Below are positions 11,601-23,590 of a stretch of 64,000 nucleotides of DNA, in pieces (the first letter of the stretch is position 1; each line of letters begins with the position of its first letter). The stretch lies in NCBI GenBank assembly GCA_021234155.1, contig JAJEKV010000015.1, positions 3,444,852-3,508,851 of the forward strand, given 5' to 3'. The notes below the pieces were generated by a model. That model was not told where the DNA came from, did not search any database, and saw only the letters and a list, made by a program, of their open reading frames with translations. The DNA comes from Isoetes taiwanensis. Taxonomy: Eukaryota; Streptophyta; Lycopodiopsida; Isoetales; Isoetaceae. Made by a program: the position numbers and the translations under genes.

Positions 11601-13190
11601 AGAAAGGCGTCATGCAAAATGACAGAAAGGCGAACCTTTATCTCTAAATGCCAAAATGACAGAAACGCATCGTGCAACTTTTATCCAAGCCTTAAATTTG
11701 AATGGGACCCTAGTGTTTTTTTAGGGGCAATTTGGAACTTGCCATTCAATTTGAAGGGCCGGCAAATTTTTGGCCTGCCATTCTTTTGCATGTCCAATGC
11801 AAAGCTTAAACGAAGAAAAGGAAAAAACGTCAAAATTGTGGATAATGTAACTTTTAATAAATATAACTACAAAAAAGGATCCAAAATAACTCATAGTCTT
11901 AGTAATATTAAAATATATCACATTGACATATTGCCATTGCCAATGCAAAAAACAAGGGAAAAAACATTATATGCAATTTGCCATTGAAAATCAAAAATCT
12001 TTTTGCAAAAAAATAGAGTTGTCCATTCAAAAATGGAAATAAATATGTTCAAGAGACGACATGCCTCGAAATTCCTCTGTGTTGAGTGGGCTCTGAAGCT
12101 AATTAGACGAATCTGTCGGATTCAGATCAAACTGCATATCAAATAGCATGCAGATGAAGAAGCTCAACGTTGGGCAGGAAAGAAAAGGAAATAAGGAAAG
12201 AGAATTTCTTACTATTCTATGGTTTTTGTCTAATTTCTTACTATTCTATGGTTTTTGTCTCGCCAATTAGCCAAATTTAATAAATGCATTTGTTGAGAAG
12301 GAGATTGTTAAAAGCTTATTGATTTTCTTCTGGTAAATTATCTCTTATTGGGAATGTGTAAAAAGAAAAACTATGCATGAGGCCGAGAATAAGAATGATA
12401 AATGCAATTGGTGTCCAATTGCGAGTGATAGAATACGTCGTACAAGATAGCTTTGCCATCAAAATCCCAACATCAAGGGTAAAATAATCTTGGTCCATGA
12501 GTAAAAGGAATAATTGTAACCTCACTAGAGCATCCTCCATGCTATGAACGTTTTGTAGGCACTCCATAATATATTTCAAATCAGCAGCCTATTTTGATCC
12601 ATGCTTTGCATTTGAATCTGAGCTTTCGAAGTAGAAATGCCCGCGTCCAAGAAACATATTTCCTTGTGATTTGCATTTTTTATTTTTTACGTGATACTGC
12701 ACCATCAATATCACAATCTCTAGCTTTATTGTTTTTTCTTTTTACCACATTCTCTACCTTTATTGTTTTTTTTTTTTGGTTGCCCGAACTCCAAATATGG
12801 GTTGATTTTGAATATTCTATAGATTATTCTAAAAGCAAGGCCCAAATCATAGGAACTTAAGTTTCAATGATCATGATTGTTCTAATGACAAATGCGCATT
12901 TTTTTTATCCAAGCCTGAATGACAGCTCCAAGTTTCCAGAATGGCGCCGATGGAGGAAATGTGTACTTATTGCTCAAAGAATGCAGGTCATATGTCTTTG
13001 CTTGATGGCTAGGGCAGTAGAACTTGTCTCATAATAGTATGCATGAGACGAAAGGTTTATGAATGTGAACTGCTACAGTTTGCACAACTGCAGGAAATAT
13101 AACAGCATGATTTAACCTTCAACTTCAGCTACAAATCTTTTATCTGTAGTGAAGGAAAGTTGTGCTTTAAACAAAAGTTCAAACAGTTAT
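8610..13190. other. long AT-rich non-coding stretch with small repeats
   Basis: No intact gene. Visible structures: a MITE-like segment at about 9060-9365, rich in TTAACTTAA motifs and ending in GGTGGGTGCGAAGGTACCCTTA; an 85-bp direct repeat at 10290-10425 (CTTGATTCTTCTTYTCGAG twice); a perfect hairpin at 11147-11186; a motif around AAATGCATTTGTTGAGRAGG at 11232-11275 and again at 12279-12320; tandem copies of AAAATGACAGAAAGGC at 11535-11685; and a tandem duplication of TTACTATTCTATGGTTTTTG at 12209-12258. Their origins are unknown. Confidence 0.6.
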
Positions 13191-13196
13191 CATATA

Positions 13197-13425
13197 TTAT
13201 GAGAGGATCCACATGCAGTTTATCAAGGTTTTCAAAGCATGCAATGCATGAATGCCGTTAGTTTTAAATCTGGTGAGCAACACCCCTAGATGATCATAGT
13301 CCAGCTCTGGTTGGATCATGGTTTGGATCATATCCATTAGCTCAGCACAGTTAAACAGGCTTTCCTTTGTGCAATGCTCAAACTTGTCTTTCACTTTTGA
13401 CTTCTCTTTCTCCTGTGCACTGCAA
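13197..13425 (-). pseudogene. DEK-like C-terminal exon fragment
   Basis: On the minus strand a splice-acceptor-like TCTCGTTGCAG is followed by an open stretch beginning AQEKEKSKVKDKFEHCTK and continuing ESLFNCAELMDMI, then unrelated-looking sequence to a stop at 13197. The Lys/Glu-rich start followed by an (x)KF..C.KE.L...C.LMD pattern resembles the SAP-like segment of plant DEK chromatin proteins, which bind DNA in the nucleus. The expected continuation is absent, and no other exon of such a gene was found nearby. I treat it as a gene fragment; the family assignment is from memory of the pattern and is tentative. Confidence 0.3.
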
Positions 13426-13448
13426 CGAGAGGAGATTAATAACTCCAA

Positions 13449-16400
13449 GCCATATAGTTTTCATGCACTATATGTCTTAAAGCACATCAAATATGAGACT
13501 ACAGAAGTGCCCTCGATCATGAGTACTACTGCACTTATAAAATAAGGAGCATCGCCCTTCATGCCAACAACATACATAACAAAGTTAAATGGGTTCAACC
13601 AGGTGAAGTAGGTATAAAAGCAACAATAATGCAATAAGCAGGAGGCGCTCTAAAAGCTGCATCACATACGATGGATCTTGAAACATGATGCATCACTGTC
13701 TAGGACTATTCACACAGGGTGCCTAAGATTATTCACATGGAATGCCTATTGCTACAGCTGAGAATAAGCCACACAGAGTGCCTAAGATTATTCATACAGG
13801 GTGCCTAAGATATTCACACGGGGTGCCTATTGTGCAATGTGATTGAAGCCCTCATTTCTGCCGATAGATGCATCTAGCCGGTTTCTCATCGTACATGGTC
13901 AAACCCAAAGAGCTATATTACACTTTCTTGTACGGGATCGAGACCTTTCTTAAGACAAGAGTGTGAAAGACAAGGTTGGCAAATTAGATGCAATAAGCTT
14001 AGGGTTTCACTTTTGTCTATCCAAAGCCCTTTTGAGGATATGGTCAAACATATCATATTGGAGGTGAGATTTTGAGCTCAGAGGTTACAACTCACAGAAA
14101 GCTCATAATGCTGCCACGTAGTCCAGGGAGCTATTGGTATCCATCCTGACAAGTCCCAGTTGAGTACAGTCCTAGGAAGCTTAGAAGCAGGAGATCACCT
14201 CTATCTCTACTTATATTGATATGATCCATTGGGCTGAGAGTGGCCCCTTAACCAAGTCAGGCTCATGTTCTCGGTCCATACGAGCCCCCCCCAAAAAAAA
14301 AACGGCATCCTCTCACTATTTGGAGCCATTGGGGGTAGTCTGCAATCAGTAGACGCAATCTTTTATGGTTCTAGGTCAGGGCTAGGACCAACTGAAATAG
14401 TACTCAAGCTCATATCTAACCCTCCATGGTTGATACCAGTACCATAGGTGGGCTTATCTTGGGAGTCGAATAATGTCTAGACTAGGAGCATAATACTAAT
14501 TTATGCAAGATAAACATCAAATTGTATCTATTACTAATCTAAAAAATTATAAGACTCAAGATAAAAGAGTCAACCCAACCTTGCTTAGAGATGGAGATCC
14601 ATACCTGGATTGGAATATATTGGATTTCTAGCACAAAACATATTAGGAGCAACATGGTGCTTTAATAGGAGGAATAACTGACATCGAAGCGTTTAAATAA
14701 CCATAGAATGGCTGAGAATGAGACCTACTATAGCCAGTATTGGGGTGACAATTGGTTCATGCAACACTTGGCATGTTACAACCTAGACCACAAGTCCCAG
14801 ACTCCCTACAATTCAATCTACTAATCCTTAGTATTGGATAGAGATCCAATTTCCATCTTTTTACTTGTACTTATCACCATTGAGGATATGACACTAGTTA
14901 GATCAATCAACTTTCAAGCATCGTCCCAAATTCTCTTATTGGAAGAAGTCTTTCTTCTTAGTTGACACCACCTAGTGCTACTAAAAACTGCAACCAATTA
15001 TAGAGTTATACCTTGGATAACAGATAAGGAACTAATTATCTATCTCTTATCTTCGACCATAATAGAACATACAAGCCCATGCTTCTAAAAGGTCAAATTT
15101 TGCGAGTAAATTATGATCAAGCTTGGTTTGATCCTTTTGGCTGCAATTTGTCTTGACACCTAGAGCTCGACTTTAGTCCTTATAACAACCTAGACAATTC
15201 TTCTCATCATCCTTGATGAGCCATGCTTTGGATTACAAATTGCTCTTTGCTTCCAAACCAGCTTTAAAGCGCTCCACATGGATTTGCAGGCTAACTACCC
15301 TATATTTGCATGAGTTCTCATGTCTTCACATGTCCACGAACTCCATCTGGCCAAAATTTTTAAAAAGGCACATTTGAAATTTGGTATAGAACCAACTTTA
15401 TATAGTACTCTCCAAAGTGAGCATAGAATCCAACAAAATCTCTTCAGCAAATTCTGGAGATTTGTTTAGACAATATAGGGGATCCGCCAGATGCTTCAGT
15501 GTTTAACCACAAGTTCGACCCATTTAACCACCCAATAGTCAGTAGGACAAAAGCGTGCTGGTGGGATACAAAAAAATGCGACCCCAGCACTTAGATCAAC
15601 ACCCTAGACCTACTATTCTATCATAGTATTCCACTTATCATTAATTGGGAGTTGTTACATGTTTCTATTGATTACCTAATTACCATGTGCTAGTACCAGT
15701 AACACCCTAAACAAGCTGCCATATGGGCTGCTATATGAGTGTTGTCATCATGTGTCCGGACGCCTGCTTTTGCACCCCACTAGCATACTTTTGCCCAGGA
15801 ATCATTTTGCTTTGACCAAAACCAATTCTTTTGTACCTGTTAGACACCTATTTTTATGCACCTATCTACTGTATACTATTCTTCCCTCATACACACAAGT
15901 CCCATGTACAAGTAGAATCGCTTAAGCGAATCCCCCTCATTTGTTTGGGTCTCAAACAGATTCTCTTAAGCAGATCTACTTGACTCCCATAGTAATTTTT
16001 GGAAGTAGGAAAATAAGATTACTTCATTGGCTTTTGATAATTCCTACTCTAGTTGTGGGAATTCTAGTGATATGTGTGATCCTGTCAGACAATATCACAT
16101 GCTATGAGATCTAACAAATTGTAGGGCCAGCCTATATAGCACACTTACATGCTTACTGCATGGGTTTCAAATCCCGAAGTGCTTCAATCTATTTTTTACT
16201 CGCTCGTATCTATTCTTATGAGTCATCCATGGAGCAAAACGAAATGGTTTGAGTAAGGAAAAAGAAATATCCGGCAAAAAAATGCTTCAAATCCATAAGG
16301 GATCATGCGCAGTCATTTTGACTACGTTTATGATACTATCAATCAGAACCACTGGAATCCCTACAACTAGGGTAGGAATATCTTAAGCCCACTTCATTGC

Positions 16401-17120
16401 CCAACTTAGATGGTGTTGATACGTGTGTTTTCCTTAGCTTGCACTTTGGCTCTACATGAGCACCTATAGCGCCTTCCCCTCAGCATGTGCGCCTTTAACA
16501 CAATTGCAATATCACTCATAACTTGAGCTCTAGATGTTAGATTTGCCCAATTTATTATTATTATTCCATCTACTTATCTTGATTCTGCATTTATGCACAC
16601 CTCTATGAATGGTTGCAATGGTTCTTCAATGTTCCATATGGAGATGTATAACATGTATGCCTGTGGCACGTAGGTCATAGTGGGGCTAATTTGCTCCTTT
16701 TAATTGAATTGGCCCACAAACTACTCCAAAAGCTTGCCTAAGATGTAAGCGTCCATGTAATGCATCAATTGTGAGCATCACGTTTCCATTTACATCTATA
16801 CGTAGATGTTCACAATACACATAAAATAGAAGAGAAGAAAAAGGTCTACTGGCATCTTAGTGGATGAGCTTTGTGATGTCAAGGTAAACAAGGTGAAATT
16901 TGGTAACTCGAGAAGCAAAGATTTTGATAGGATTACGCAAAGAACAAATGATATCTCAACACAACATACAACGGGAAGCCGGTCAAGAATGTCGTTCATC
17001 TAGAACATTCTAGAATACAACTTCATCTAGACCTTTCTAGAACATTCCAAAACAATCTGTAATGCCATAGAGAAATAAGTATATCTTAACAAAGTTCTAC
17101 CCTTAACTTTGTTAGCAACT
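13449..17120. other. non-coding stretch, no gene seen
   Basis: No open frame of coding character. At 13680-13840 a short motif GGGTGCCTAAGATTATTCAC recurs about five times with small changes. A C8A10 homopolymer block lies at about 14285-14302. The sequence has intermediate base composition and could be an old, eroded retroelement, but no protein domain could be read. Confidence 0.6.
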
Positions 17121-17122
17121 CA

Positions 17123-17186
17123 ATGTGTCGTCTAGTGGTTAGAATGGTGGGCTTGGGGAGCAATGGCTAGGATTCAAATCTCCCAA
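17123..17186 (+). repeat. tRNA-Glu-like remnant (SINE head or tRNA pseudogene)
   Basis: GTCGTCTAGTGGTTAGAAT resembles the 5' half of a plant tRNA-Glu with an A-box-like TAGTGGTTAGA (17133-17143), followed 27 bp later by a B-box-like GATTCAAATCT (17171-17181; consensus GGTTCGAATCC). The spacing fits a tRNA, but the acceptor and anticodon stems do not pair well. It is most likely a Pol III-derived SINE head or an old tRNA pseudogene. Confidence 0.35.
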
Positions 17187-17214
17187 ATAACATAGAACAT
17201 TTTAAAAGCTTCTC

Positions 17215-17640
17215 CTTAAAAGCGAAGCATGCAACGTGAGCTCTAGGATCGTGGACCAAGGATCTGTATCAATCTGACCGTAGGATCACATAAAATAAAT
17301 CTAAAGCAATGTGCCGTAGGATCTCGGATGGACGATCATCAGGATCAAGAACAACATGGACCTACGATCAATTACATATAATTCCCCAAGTCATCTGAAT
17401 CGTAGGATAGGATCAAATCAATATGGAATATAGGATGCGTCATATAGAAACTCCCACGCCATCTGGGCCGTAGGATGTATCCAAACTAATCTGGGCCGTG
17501 GGATCTCCGATCGACGATCAAGATCAAATCAAACTGGACCATCGATTACATATAGTTTACATAGAAATTCCTAAGGCATATGTGCCCTAGGATGTATCCC
17601 AAAGCAATCTGAGCCGTAGGATCTCGCACCGATGGTCCGA
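17215..17640 (+). repeat. degenerate interspersed array of a GCCGTAGGATC motif
   Basis: The motif CTGRGCCGTAGGATCTC occurs at least six times in variable form between 17270 and 17625, together with GACGATCA-AGATCAA blocks and ATTACATATA blocks. The spacing is uneven (about 50-110 bp), so this is an eroded higher-order repeat rather than a simple satellite. No coding sequence. Confidence 0.5.
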
Positions 17641-18438
17641 TAGTGCCAGTCCTTATAAGAACATATCTCTAATAGATAATTGTAATAGGAGGAATAAGGG
17701 GGCAGGTTAATAAAAGTGCGTTAAGATAGAAAGTTTATATTTTTGCATAGAGTTGCAAACGTGTAGGCCTCTAAAATTTTAGGAAGAAATTAAACCTTTT
17801 AGAACTTGACAACTTGACACGTAATAGTATCACTATTCCAAAAGTTTCTTAAAGGCTGTGAAAGCTTCTCGAAGTTTCTTAAAAGCTTGGTCTTGAAGCT
17901 TCGCATATATTTCAGATGCTAGAGCTTCCAGAAGCTTCCGGATTGTCCCTATATCATATATAAAAACGCGAGAGGCTAACAATTTGAACTTAGATTGGGA
18001 GATTAAGCTTAAACTAGGAAGTAAATGGCTGATGCATGTGCAGATGAACGTGCAAATGATGAACCGTGCAAATGCTGAATGTGCAAATGTACAAATGTGC
18101 ATGTGATGATGAAATGTGCAGATGAATGTGCAAATGGTATATGTGATTTATCTTGCCGCCAAGAACTCAGTTGACATAATTTGTAGCAGAGACTAATTAT
18201 CCTCCTTTAGAACTAATATGGCATTCATCTATGTTGATTTTCAAAGCTTGTGAGCCTGGGATTTGAATGCAAGGAAACCGGTCTCTGCTTCCTCCTTGCC
18301 TCTATTCTTAACAGCAACCAGACCTCTTCAATCACCACCAGATTACAGTCTAGATTCCTTCAAGCAACTAAATTGGTGATTTCCCACAACATACAATTTC
18401 TGGTTAAGAAAACCAGAGCAACAAGCAGATAGCAAGCC
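17641..18438. other. non-coding DNA with a GTGCAAATG simple repeat
   Basis: No gene. A degenerate repeat of TGTGCAAATG / TGTGCAGATG lies at about 18030-18140. An AGCTTCxxGAAGTTTCTTAAA-type repeat lies at about 17835-17935. Confidence 0.5.
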
Positions 18439-18755
18439 TGTTACAGAGAATAATACAGAAATATAACATGCAAGGAATAAAGTGACGCAACAAGACAGAA
18501 AGAATGAGAAAGAACACAAGTTAATCCCAGAGTGAATGTATTATTCATGAAGAGTACATGCTCTTATATACAATAAATGAAGGGCTAATAGGCAAAGACC
18601 CTTTTAGCTCCATGAGCTATCAATAGACAATGAACTATCAATAAACAAAGGCTAAGATTGTATGGATGTATTATAAATACTCCAACATCCCCTCCACAAT
18701 CTTTGTCTCTTTGTAAAACAAAATAAGTAGCATGTACCTTCGAGAGTGAAATCAA
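18439..18755 (-). mobile_element. Ty1/copia 3' end: inverted LTR with polypurine tract
   Basis: Read on the minus strand, TGTTGGAGTATTTATAATAC begins at 18687 and the LTR ends ...CTGTAACA at 18439 (249 bp). It is the inverted, visibly diverged partner of the LTR at 21897-22136. A TATA box (TATATAAGAG) lies at about 18570-18582. Immediately upstream in the minus sense is a polypurine tract (GTGGAGGGGA, 18688-18697), so this is a 3' LTR. The internal sequence (18698-18755) matches, inverted, the tail of the plus-strand element at 19370-19420. It stops at an inversion junction near 18756-18790. Confidence 0.8.
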
Positions 18756-18789
18756 ATGCATGGCAAGATGGTGAAAAAGGAATTATGTC

Positions 18790-19420
18790 CTTCACAGGTT
18801 ATACAGATGAAGATTGGGCAAGTTCTGATCATCTTATGTGATCTAAAAGCGGGAATTGTTTTACCATTGGATCGTCTTTAGTATCATGGGCATGTAAGAA
18901 ACAAAATTGTATTGCAACTTCCACCACAGAAGCTGAATATATGGCTGCTTCCTTTGCTTGTCGGGAGTTAGTTTGGTTGCGACGACTCCTTGTTGATTTT
19001 GGATTTCCACCATCTCAAAGCACAATTTTGTTTTGTGACAATCAGGGTGCTAATTCGCTCGCGAAAGATCAAGTGTTGAATTCCAAATCTAAGCACATAG
19101 AGATACATAATCATTATGTTTCTTGCTAGGTTAAAAAAGGGCACTGTTAAGATTGAATATTGTCCTTCATATTTAATGCGTGCTGATATGTTTACAAAAG
19201 CACTTCCTGAGAAGCTATTATCTGAACATAGAATCGCTTTGGGAATTATACTAGATACCATATGAGTATACTCATACTTGAAGGGAGCTCGAATTTTTTC
19301 CTTTTGATTTCCACAAAAGGTTTTTTTTACTCGAGCTAGAGATCAACTACAGGGGGGCACATCTTGCAACATTGTGCATTTGATCTCACCCTCGAAGGTA
19401 CATGCTAATTATTTTGTTTT
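18790..19420 (+). pseudogene. Ty1/copia pol C-terminus (RNase H) and 3' tail
   Basis: Copia RNase H blocks are read in order: GYTDEDWASSD, SKSGNCFTIGSSLVSWACKK, TSTTEAEYMAASFACREL (catalytic Glu), ILFCDNQGANSLAKD (catalytic Asp), SKSKHIEIHNHYV, then in another frame RADMFTKALPEK. An in-frame TGA at 18839-18841 and a frameshift near 19128 make it non-functional. The 3' tail (19270-19420) continues until a transposon insertion at 19421. The polypurine tract and LTR resume at 21872-22136, so this is the 3' end of a plus-strand copia element split by a CACTA element. Confidence 0.8.
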
Positions 19421-21871
19421 AGTTGCTGAAAAAGGATCTGGGTTTTGGAAATAGTACGAAACTCCCTTTGTGCAGAAACCGTGGTTAGTTGCTGAAAAAG
19501 GATCTGGGTTTTGGAAATAGTACGAAACTCCCTTTGTGCAGAAACCGTTCTATCTTTTTACATCTTGTGGACTTCTGTGCTCAAGGACAAGATGAGGTAA
19601 AATGAGATTTTGGAACAATAATATAAGGGGATCTCGGTGTTAAATAGTACTTGGAAGCATTCATGGTTGAGGAGATATCCTCTCGGTTGAGGAGATATCC
19701 TCTCTGTACTTCACTAATATCTAGAATACCTCTTTTTTTTTAGATACTCCTTTTTTTTCTTTTCTTTTTTGGCTCTTACGATTATTATATTATAGTATCT
19801 TAGGGATTGATCTAACAAGATATTAAATTAGGTATGCTTTTGCAAAGGTGAGCTGCTTAGAGATGATGTAGGTAAAGAATTTGAGCAGAAAGCATCAGAT
19901 GCTATGAAGACATATTGCAGGGAGGTGGATAAACATTTCAAACAAATTAAGCCTCGCCACATACAAAAGACGTTGAAGTACATTTATGAGCAATTTGGAG
20001 ATGGACTTAGTGAGATGGATATCATAAGATTTTTGAAGAAAAGATGGAGACATTGGAGGTAAGAGTATATTGACATTTATTTCTTGTTTATGATTTTTTA
20101 TGAGTTTCTTGTTATATAGGGACAATCTTCGAAGAAACGTCCGTGCTGGTAACGGTACAAGACCAATGCATGTGGACGAGGAGTCTTGGAAGAGGTTTGT
20201 GGGCAAACATATGAACGCCAAAAGTATGCTGCATCTAAGCGGGAAAAGCGACAACGCACTGGTTCTGGAGGAATAATGTCATTGAAAACTAAATTTGTAA
20301 GTAAAAGTTCTTGTTTTTTTCCTTCAATGCTTTTTTCTTTTTTCATTGCCTTGTCTTTTAGCTTTTTTCTTTCTTTCTTGCCTTGTCTTTTAATTCACTT
20401 TATTACAATTAATGTAGTTCCGAGATTGGGGCTCCATGCCTACCGATGATATGCTGAAAGAAATATTAGAAAAAGGTGGATATGAGGCGTTCAAGAAAAG
20501 AATGATTGCCAAAGGGTTTGTGCCAGGAAGGTCAGTGTGCTTTACGCTTGTTCTATATACACATTTCATGTATTTTATATTTTTGGTTTTCTACTTTAGC
20601 ACAAGGCTATAGATTATATCAAGGGAACAAGCCCGGGTGTCATATTTAAGACAAAATCAAAGAAAGGCAAAGAACCATTGAATGTAAGTATTGTACATTT
20701 TGTCATATCAACCTTGTGTTCAAAATTCTTATGCTTGTACTTTTGTGACATTCAGACTATATGTTATGTTGATGATTCTGATGAGGTAAGAGAAGAAGCT
20801 TTATTATTAATATTTATTTACAAAAGTTCTAACAATATGCTTTGCAAATATAATTAATAGGATAAGAATGAAGAAGACAATGCAAGTCATGAAGGGAATG
20901 CTAATGATGAGGATCATGGAGATGAACCAACAAATAGAGAGGATTGAGTTTGAGTTGCTTAATTTTATTATTTTGTTGACATTAAAATTAGTACTCTTGC
21001 CTTGGACCATTATTTATGGCCATTTGGTATTTTGAAAATTCCATTGATGATCAATGCAATTTATTACTTTGACTCTTTGTTATCTAATTTCAAATATGTA
21101 TTATCAAAGCAAAATACCTAGATATTTATCCTTTTGACACAAGTCAAATGCACATAGTGTCTCAAATTGGCTATTACTTAGATGCAAAACTTGTCAGGCA
21201 TTGTTATTACTTGTTTTACGATAGATGGAATATAGCTATCATGTCGTTACTAGCTTGTCATGATGATGATGCTATATTGTTATTATAGGCTCTATTTGTC
21301 TATCATAAAACTTGTTATTCTTTAGACACAAAACTGGTCACAAAACTTCTTACTAGTTGTCTTACTGTGGATAGAATTATAGGTGCTACTTTGTCACTAC
21401 CTTGCCATGATGATGATGCTATGTTGTCGTTATAGGCTTTATTGGTCTATTACAATGGGCTCATAATACTAGCTATTTTTTTAATACAAAACTAGTCACA
21501 ACATTTCTTATTGGTTGTCTTATTATAGATGTATTCTAGCTAATATTTTTTCACTAGCTTGCTATAATGTTGATGTAATGTTGTTCGTATGGGCTGTTAT
21601 TTATTTATCACAATATTGTTAAAATATTGTCACAAGTTTGACATTCTTTAGACTACCATGTAGTTTCAAATTGTTTTTGTGTCAATATTATGTCATAAAT
21701 TGAAGCCACAAGCTTGACACAACATTTGACGCTATTGTGGCACGTTTGTGACAAATGATCACGACAAGTATAGTGTCAAGACTGTGACAATAATTGAGTT
21801 TTGAAAGGTTCTGTTTGTGTCAAGAAATTTGACGTTACACGAGACACTATAGGTACCCTTCTCTTGTAGTG
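19421..21871 (+). mobile_element. CACTA (EnSpm) DNA transposon, left terminus not found
   Basis: The right end is a textbook CACTA terminus: on the minus strand, from 21871, CACTACAAGAGAAGGGTACC. The flanking copia sequence resumes as AACGAGACAAAG. The interior carries a multi-exon transposase-like gene (19850-20947). Repeated sub-terminal sequence follows at 21060-21860, including three diverged copies of a block around TTGYCATGATGATGATGCTA and many TGTGACA/TGTCAA motifs, as expected for transposase binding. The left end has no CACTA; instead it begins with a 66-bp tandem duplication at 19421-19546, so the left terminus is deleted or rearranged. Confidence 0.75.
19850..20947 (+). pseudogene. 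CACTA-encoded plant transposase (Ptta/EnSpm-like), six exons, degenerate
   Basis: Exons inferred from GT/AG borders: about 19850-20058, 20120-20296, 20418-20530, 20600-20683, 20756-20785 and 20861-20947 (stop TGA). Key segments are FLKKRWRHWR at the end of exon 1, NVRAGNGTRPMHVDEESWKR and YAASKREKRQRTGSGG in exon 2, and an acidic tail (DKNEEDNASHEGNANDEDHG) in exon 6. The basic W..F/KR and T-G-S-G pattern resembles the plant transposase family PF03004 found in EnSpm elements. Exon 2 needs a one-base shift near 20190, and the exon 3/4 junction is out of phase, so it is probably dead. The function would be binding and mobilising the element ends. Confidence 0.55.
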
Positions 21872-21896
21872 AACGAGACAAAGATTGTAGGGGGGA

Positions 21897-22136
21897 TGTT
21901 GGAATGTATTTATAATACATCCATACAATCTTAGCTTTTGTCTATTGATAGTTCATTGTCTATTGATAGCTCATGGAGCTAAAAGGGTCTTTGCATATTA
22001 GCCCTTCATTATTGTATATAAGAGCATATACTCTTCATAAATAATACTTTCACTTTGGGATTAACTTGTGTTCTCTCTCTCTCATTCTTTCTGTCTTGCT
22101 GCGTCACTTTATTCCTTGCATGTTATATTTCTAACA
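21897..22136 (+). repeat. Ty1/copia LTR
   Basis: 240 bp from TGTTGGAATG to TTTCTAACA, flanked by a polypurine tract on the left and a tRNA-iMet primer binding site on the right. A TATA box (GTATATAAGAG) lies at about 22015-22026. It is the inverted homologue of 18439-18687. Confidence 0.9.
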
Positions 22137-23214
22137 TGGTATCAGAGCCAAGTTCATAGGTACTGCGAGGATTGACGGAAAGCTTTTTGCTAAAAACAAA
22201 AAGCTCCAAAGGAACTTTTGATAAAAGGTAATACGAAGGTAATAACATCTTCTTTCTATAAAGCAAAGGTAAAAGTCGTAGTTATAGAGCAAAATAGGCC
22301 GACTTTGGATGGTCATATCTTTCTTAATGTAGTTCAAATTTGTGCGATCTATGGTTTGTTGAAAAGTCTTAGAGTCTAGTTTAAATGACAATAAGATCAG
22401 TGAAAAGATGAAGTACTTTTTGAGTTTTGTTTTTTGCTGATCCTGTTCTAAGACTGTAGGTGAAAGTATTCTCGATAATAAGTTGCATCCTCTTGATGCA
22501 TGGTAAACAACATCAAACGAGAGCTTGTTTTGGGTTGTGGTTTGAACTAACCTAGGTATGGTTTGTTGGTTTGTCGTTTACTTATTTTGCACACAACGAT
22601 TAATAAGCATCATTTGTACTTATAAAGTTTGTAATTTGCTTATTCTCAAAAGCACTAAAAGGCTAATAGTGTAAATCATGCTTATAGAAACACCTCTTCT
22701 TGTAGGTTGTGTATGCATGATAAATTGAATTGACTTGAGAAAGAAATTATTATATTCTAAAAGCAAGTATGCTAATCTATCTTTATTCATGAAAATAATG
22801 GCTAATAAAGCTAATATAGTGATATTCTATTTATTCATAAGAGCAATGGCTAATATATTGATATTCTATTTTATTCATAAAAGCAATGGCTAAAGCTAAT
22901 ATATTGCTATTCTATTCATGAAAGCGATGGCTAATACAGCTAATATATTACTCATGAAAAAGCATTGGAGTAACATTCCCATATACTAATTTATCTTTAT
23001 GCATGACAGCAATGGCTAATAAATCTAGCTAATGTATTGCTCATGAAAGCCACTGATGCCTCTATGATTTTACATATTGTGTTTTGCGTGAACATTCTTT
23101 TAAGCATTGGAGAGTTGACCCTCTATGCATGATTATTCTTCACGCTTTAAAGTTGAAATTATATATAACCTTGATCTAATCATCTTCTGCCATTCTTTAC
23201 AGGAAAGAACAGGC

Positions 23215-23590
23215 ATGGCAACAACATTGTCTAATGTTGTGATCAGTGGATATCCTACTGGCCAAAGGACTGTCTCAATTTTTGATGGCACTGGCTTTCC
23301 TATTTGGAAAATTAAGTTGACTTTACTTCTTGACGGTGATGATTTGCTTAGTATTGTGCAAGGTTCTTACCTTCATCCAGAGCCACCAGTGGATGCTACC
23401 GATCCCAAAATCACAACCGGAGCAGTATATGATAAGTGGATCGCAGATACTCAGGTCTGGGATAAAAAGAACACTGCTGCAAAATGATATATTTTATCAT
23501 CTTTAAAAAGTTCATTAATTATGGACGTTGTCTCATATTCTAGTAGTCATGACATGTGGGCATATCTTGAAAAATTATATCAGAAAAAGA
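23215..23590 (+). pseudogene. Ty1/copia gag N-terminal part with a nonsense codon
   Basis: The frame starts MATTLSNVVISGYPTGQRTV and carries the UBN2/DUF4219-type copia gag pattern (FDGTGFPIWKIKL..LL, then AVYDKWIADTQVWDKKNTA). A TGA at 23485-23487 stands where the inverted copy at 23580-23966 reads Arg, consistent with a CGA to TGA change. Beyond the stop the same frame continues (MDVVSYSSSHDMWAYLEKLY) until the palindromic junction near 23590, after which the apparent protein is antisense gag and meaningless. Confidence 0.75.

Larger units (their letters stand above)
21872..23590 (+). mobile_element. Ty1/copia sequence: polypurine tract, LTR, PBS, leader and gag
   Basis: A polypurine tract (TAGGGGGGA, 21888-21896) precedes the LTR, and a primer binding site TGGTATCAGAGCC (22137-22149, complementary to initiator tRNA-Met) follows it directly. 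The single LTR therefore looks like the 3' LTR of the upstream element and the 5' LTR of the downstream one. The leader (22150-23214) holds several copies of an AGCAATGGCTAATA / ATTCTATTTATTCATAA repeat at 22790-23055. gag starts at 23215. At about 23590 the sequence turns into an inverted copy of itself. Confidence 0.8.

Noticed and set aside
17123-17186. Functional tRNA gene
   Set aside because: Boxes are degenerate and the acceptor and anticodon stems do not pair.
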